5,478 nt of DNA. It comes from Verrucomicrobiota bacterium. Lineage in GTDB: Bacteria > Verrucomicrobiota > Verrucomicrobiia > Limisphaerales > JADLHS01. Location of the stretch: the NCBI GenBank assembly GCA_025360895.1, contig JANYBF010000055.1, positions 1-5,478 of the forward strand. Direction: 5' to 3'. Positions 3,994 through 5,478 of the stretch are shown here, in pieces. The notes beneath the pieces were generated by a model. That model was not told the origin of the DNA. It did no database searches and was given only the letters and a program-made list of their open reading frames with translations. The number at the start of each line of letters is the position of its first letter. Position 1 is the stretch's first letter. The position numbers and the translations under genes are program-made.

Positions 3994-5478
3994 GCAATCA
4001 AATCGAAGTCCGTGTGGCCGATGATTTTCACGTGGGCGAAATCGCCGACCGGCAGCTTGCCGCGCACATACACGCGCCCGTCAATGTCTGGGGCGTCGGC
4101 CGCACCGCGCGCCACCAAAAAGTTTCCCCGCTTGAGTCTTGCGTCTGAAGTTTCCTGCTCCCGCATCAAGCCGTGTTCCCAGGAACTTACGTTTGCGGCC
4201 TGCAACTGTTTTGAACTCGCCGCCCCTTCCACCAGCACTTTGAGCGTCCGGTCCATGAAGGATTCGGAAACAGCCACGGCAACTTCGTGCTGCACCGCCA
4301 TGGCGAGTTCGCGGCGGCGTTGTTTCACCTTCTCGGAAAGCTGTCCGCTCATCCCGCCCGCCCGGGTCGAGTCCTCTTGCGAGTAGGCGAAAATGCCGAG
4401 CCGCTCGAACTTCGTCGCGCGAATAAAATCGAGCAAACTATTGAAACACGCCTCCGTCTCGCCCGGAAAACCCACAATGAAAGTTGTCCGCAGCGCAATG
4501 CCCGGCACGCCGGTGCGAATGCGTTGGATCAAGTCTTCGATGTATTGCCGCGACGTCTCGCGGCGCATTCGCTCCAGCATGTTTTCGTGAATGTGTTGCA
4601 GCGGGATGTCCACGTAGCGCGCGACCTTGGGACAGTCGGCAATGGTCTGAATCAATTCATCCGTCCAATGCGCTGGGTGCGTGTAGAGCAAACGAACCCA
4701 GAAATCACCGGGCAACGAATTGAGCTCACGTAGCAGGGTGCAAATTGTAGTCGCATCGGCGGCCAACGATTTTGTCGCGGCGGAAAATTTCTCCGGCGAC
4801 GAGATTGCGCGGCTGTGATTCGCCCGCAAGTCGAGACCGTAGTACGTCGAATCCTGCGAGATGAGATTCAACTCCTTCACGCCGTCGGCCAACAAGGCTT
4901 TGGCCTCGGCGACCACATCGCTTTGTGTCCGGCTGCGATGCGTGCCTCGCATCCGGGGAATGATGCAAAAACTGCACGGATGATTGCAGCCCTCGGCGAT
5001 CTTGACGTAGGCGAAGTGGCGCGGAGTGAGTCGAAAGCGCGGAGTGGCGTAGTCGGGGATGTAGGTGGGCCGGGCGGTGATGTCGAGCAACGGAGCGTTT
5101 AACGGTGCCACCGTCGGCGCTACTACCGTTCGGGTCTTTCCAAACTTCTCCGTGCCGCGCACGCCCTCGGATTTTTCATGTTCATCCGGCGACTTGCCCT
5201 TGTCTAGTTCCGCCAGCCGGGCGGTGACATGGGACTTTCGATGACGGACGGCGGGCTGGGGCCGGGCAATTTTTTCGGCCCGCCGCGCCAGTGCCTGTCG
5301 TACGATGTCGGCAACTTGGGCAACTTGATCAATGCCCATGAACGCGTCCACTTCCGGAAACAGTTTCGGGAGTTCGTCCCGAAAGCGCTGGGACAGACAG
5401 CCGGAAACGACCAGTCCTTGTCCGCGCTGGTTTGCATCGCGGACGGCAGCGGATTCGAGAATGGTGTCCACGCTTTCC
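3981..5478 (-). CDS. rimO: Ribosomal protein S12 methylthiotransferase RimO (5' end cut by window edge)
   Basis: A radical SAM enzyme with two iron-sulfur clusters that adds a methylthio group to the conserved aspartate of ribosomal protein S12 (D89 in E. coli). About 498 codons are present. The true start lies beyond the right edge, because the first visible residues ESVDTILESA are internal to the N-terminal domain. Counting from the GTG at 5471 as 1, Cys25 (VVSGCLSQRF) is the last cysteine of the N-terminal cluster, and C162, C166 and C169 (EGCNHPCSFCIIP) form the radical SAM CxxxCxxC motif. LISQDSTYYG, YVDIPLQHIHENMLERM, FIVGFPGETE and FAYSQEDSTRAG are RimO signatures. A C-terminal TRAM domain (about 404-496) ends GHTDFDLIAE, which separates RimO from MiaB. 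It is longer than usual, with three hydrophilic insertions at about 66-122, 216-240 and 416-450. It is the upstream gene of a probable rimO-pgsA operon. Confidence 0.95.
   Translation of the reverse strand, partial: ESVDTILESAAVRDANQRGQGLVVSGCLSQRFRDELPKLFPEVDAFMGIDQVAQVADIVRQALARRAEKIARPQPAVRHRKSHVTARLAELDKGKSPDEHEKSEGVRGTEKFGKTRTVVAPTVAPLNAPLLDITARPTYIPDYATPRFRLTPRHFAYVKIAEGCNHPCSFCIIPRMRGTHRSRTQSDVVAEAKALLADGVKELNLISQDSTYYGLDLRANHSRAISSPEKFSAATKSLAADATTICTLLRELNSLPGDFWVRLLYTHPAHWTDELIQTIADCPKVARYVDIPLQHIHENMLERMRRETSRQYIEDLIQRIRTGVPGIALRTTFIVGFPGETEACFNSLLDFIRATKFERLGIFAYSQEDSTRAGGMSGQLSEKVKQRRRELAMAVQHEVAVAVSESFMDRTLKVLVEGAASSKQLQAANVSSWEHGLMREQETSDARLKRGNFLVARGAADAPDIDGRVYVRGKLPVGDFAHVKIIGHTDFDLIAEPA

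Noticed and set aside
3344..3997. Minus-strand open frame overlapping pgsA, and the plus-strand frame at 3733-4386
   Set aside because: These are frame shadows of pgsA and rimO, which carry intact family motifs; the shadow translations are Arg/His-rich or otherwise without motifs.
5469..5471. GTG as the start codon of rimO
   Set aside because: The reading frame continues to the window edge, and the residues before and after it (ESVDTILE) belong to the middle of the N-terminal domain, so the gene is simply truncated by the window.
1..5478. Search for CRISPR arrays, insertion sequences, toxin-antitoxin or phage genes
   Set aside because: No tandem direct repeats with spacers, no transposase or integrase motifs and no recognisable toxin or antitoxin were seen on either strand.

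Overview
The window reads as an ordinary housekeeping and accessory stretch of a GC-rich bacterial chromosome. A Verrucomicrobiota-like or similar environmental lineage is my best guess. The guess rests on GC-rich codon use, weak or absent Shine-Dalgarno sites before several genes, and the CTCTCC...GGAGAG...GGTGAGGG style of intergenic repeat. It is inference; no taxonomic marker is present.

Layout, left to right. Positions 1-140 (minus) hold the 5' end of a gene for an exported or membrane-anchored protein, cut by the window edge. Positions 178-615 (minus) encode an MntR-type (DtxR family) metal-responsive repressor with all its metal ligands. Positions 616-1034 hold no confident gene. They contain a coding-like 46-codon reading frame, a minus-strand stretch that looks like the tail of a broken gene, and two neighbouring hairpins. 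Positions 1035-1808 (plus) encode a dienelactone hydrolase family enzyme with a signal peptide. Positions 1809-2052 are a spacer with two inverted copies of a hairpin-forming repeat. Positions 2053-2631 (plus) encode RsmD, the 16S rRNA G966 methyltransferase. Positions 2792-3307 (plus) encode a short RodZ-like protein: a helix-turn-helix domain, one membrane span and a short tail. Facing it on the minus strand are pgsA (3361-3984) and rimO (3981 to the right edge), which overlap by four bases and probably form one operon.

Functionally the right half is core cell biology: rRNA methylation (RsmD), ribosomal protein S12 methylthiolation (RimO), phosphatidylglycerol synthesis (PgsA) and a cell-shape type membrane protein (RodZ-like). 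RimO, RodZ/YmfM and PgsA are neighbours in many bacteria, so the cluster is a rearranged version of a familiar neighbourhood. The left half is metal homeostasis plus a periplasmic hydrolase.

I found no mobile element, CRISPR array, RNA gene or defence system, and nothing that amounts to a clearly new system. The points most worth a second look are the long insertions in RimO, the unexplained 616-1034 spacer, and the inverted repeat pair before rsmD.
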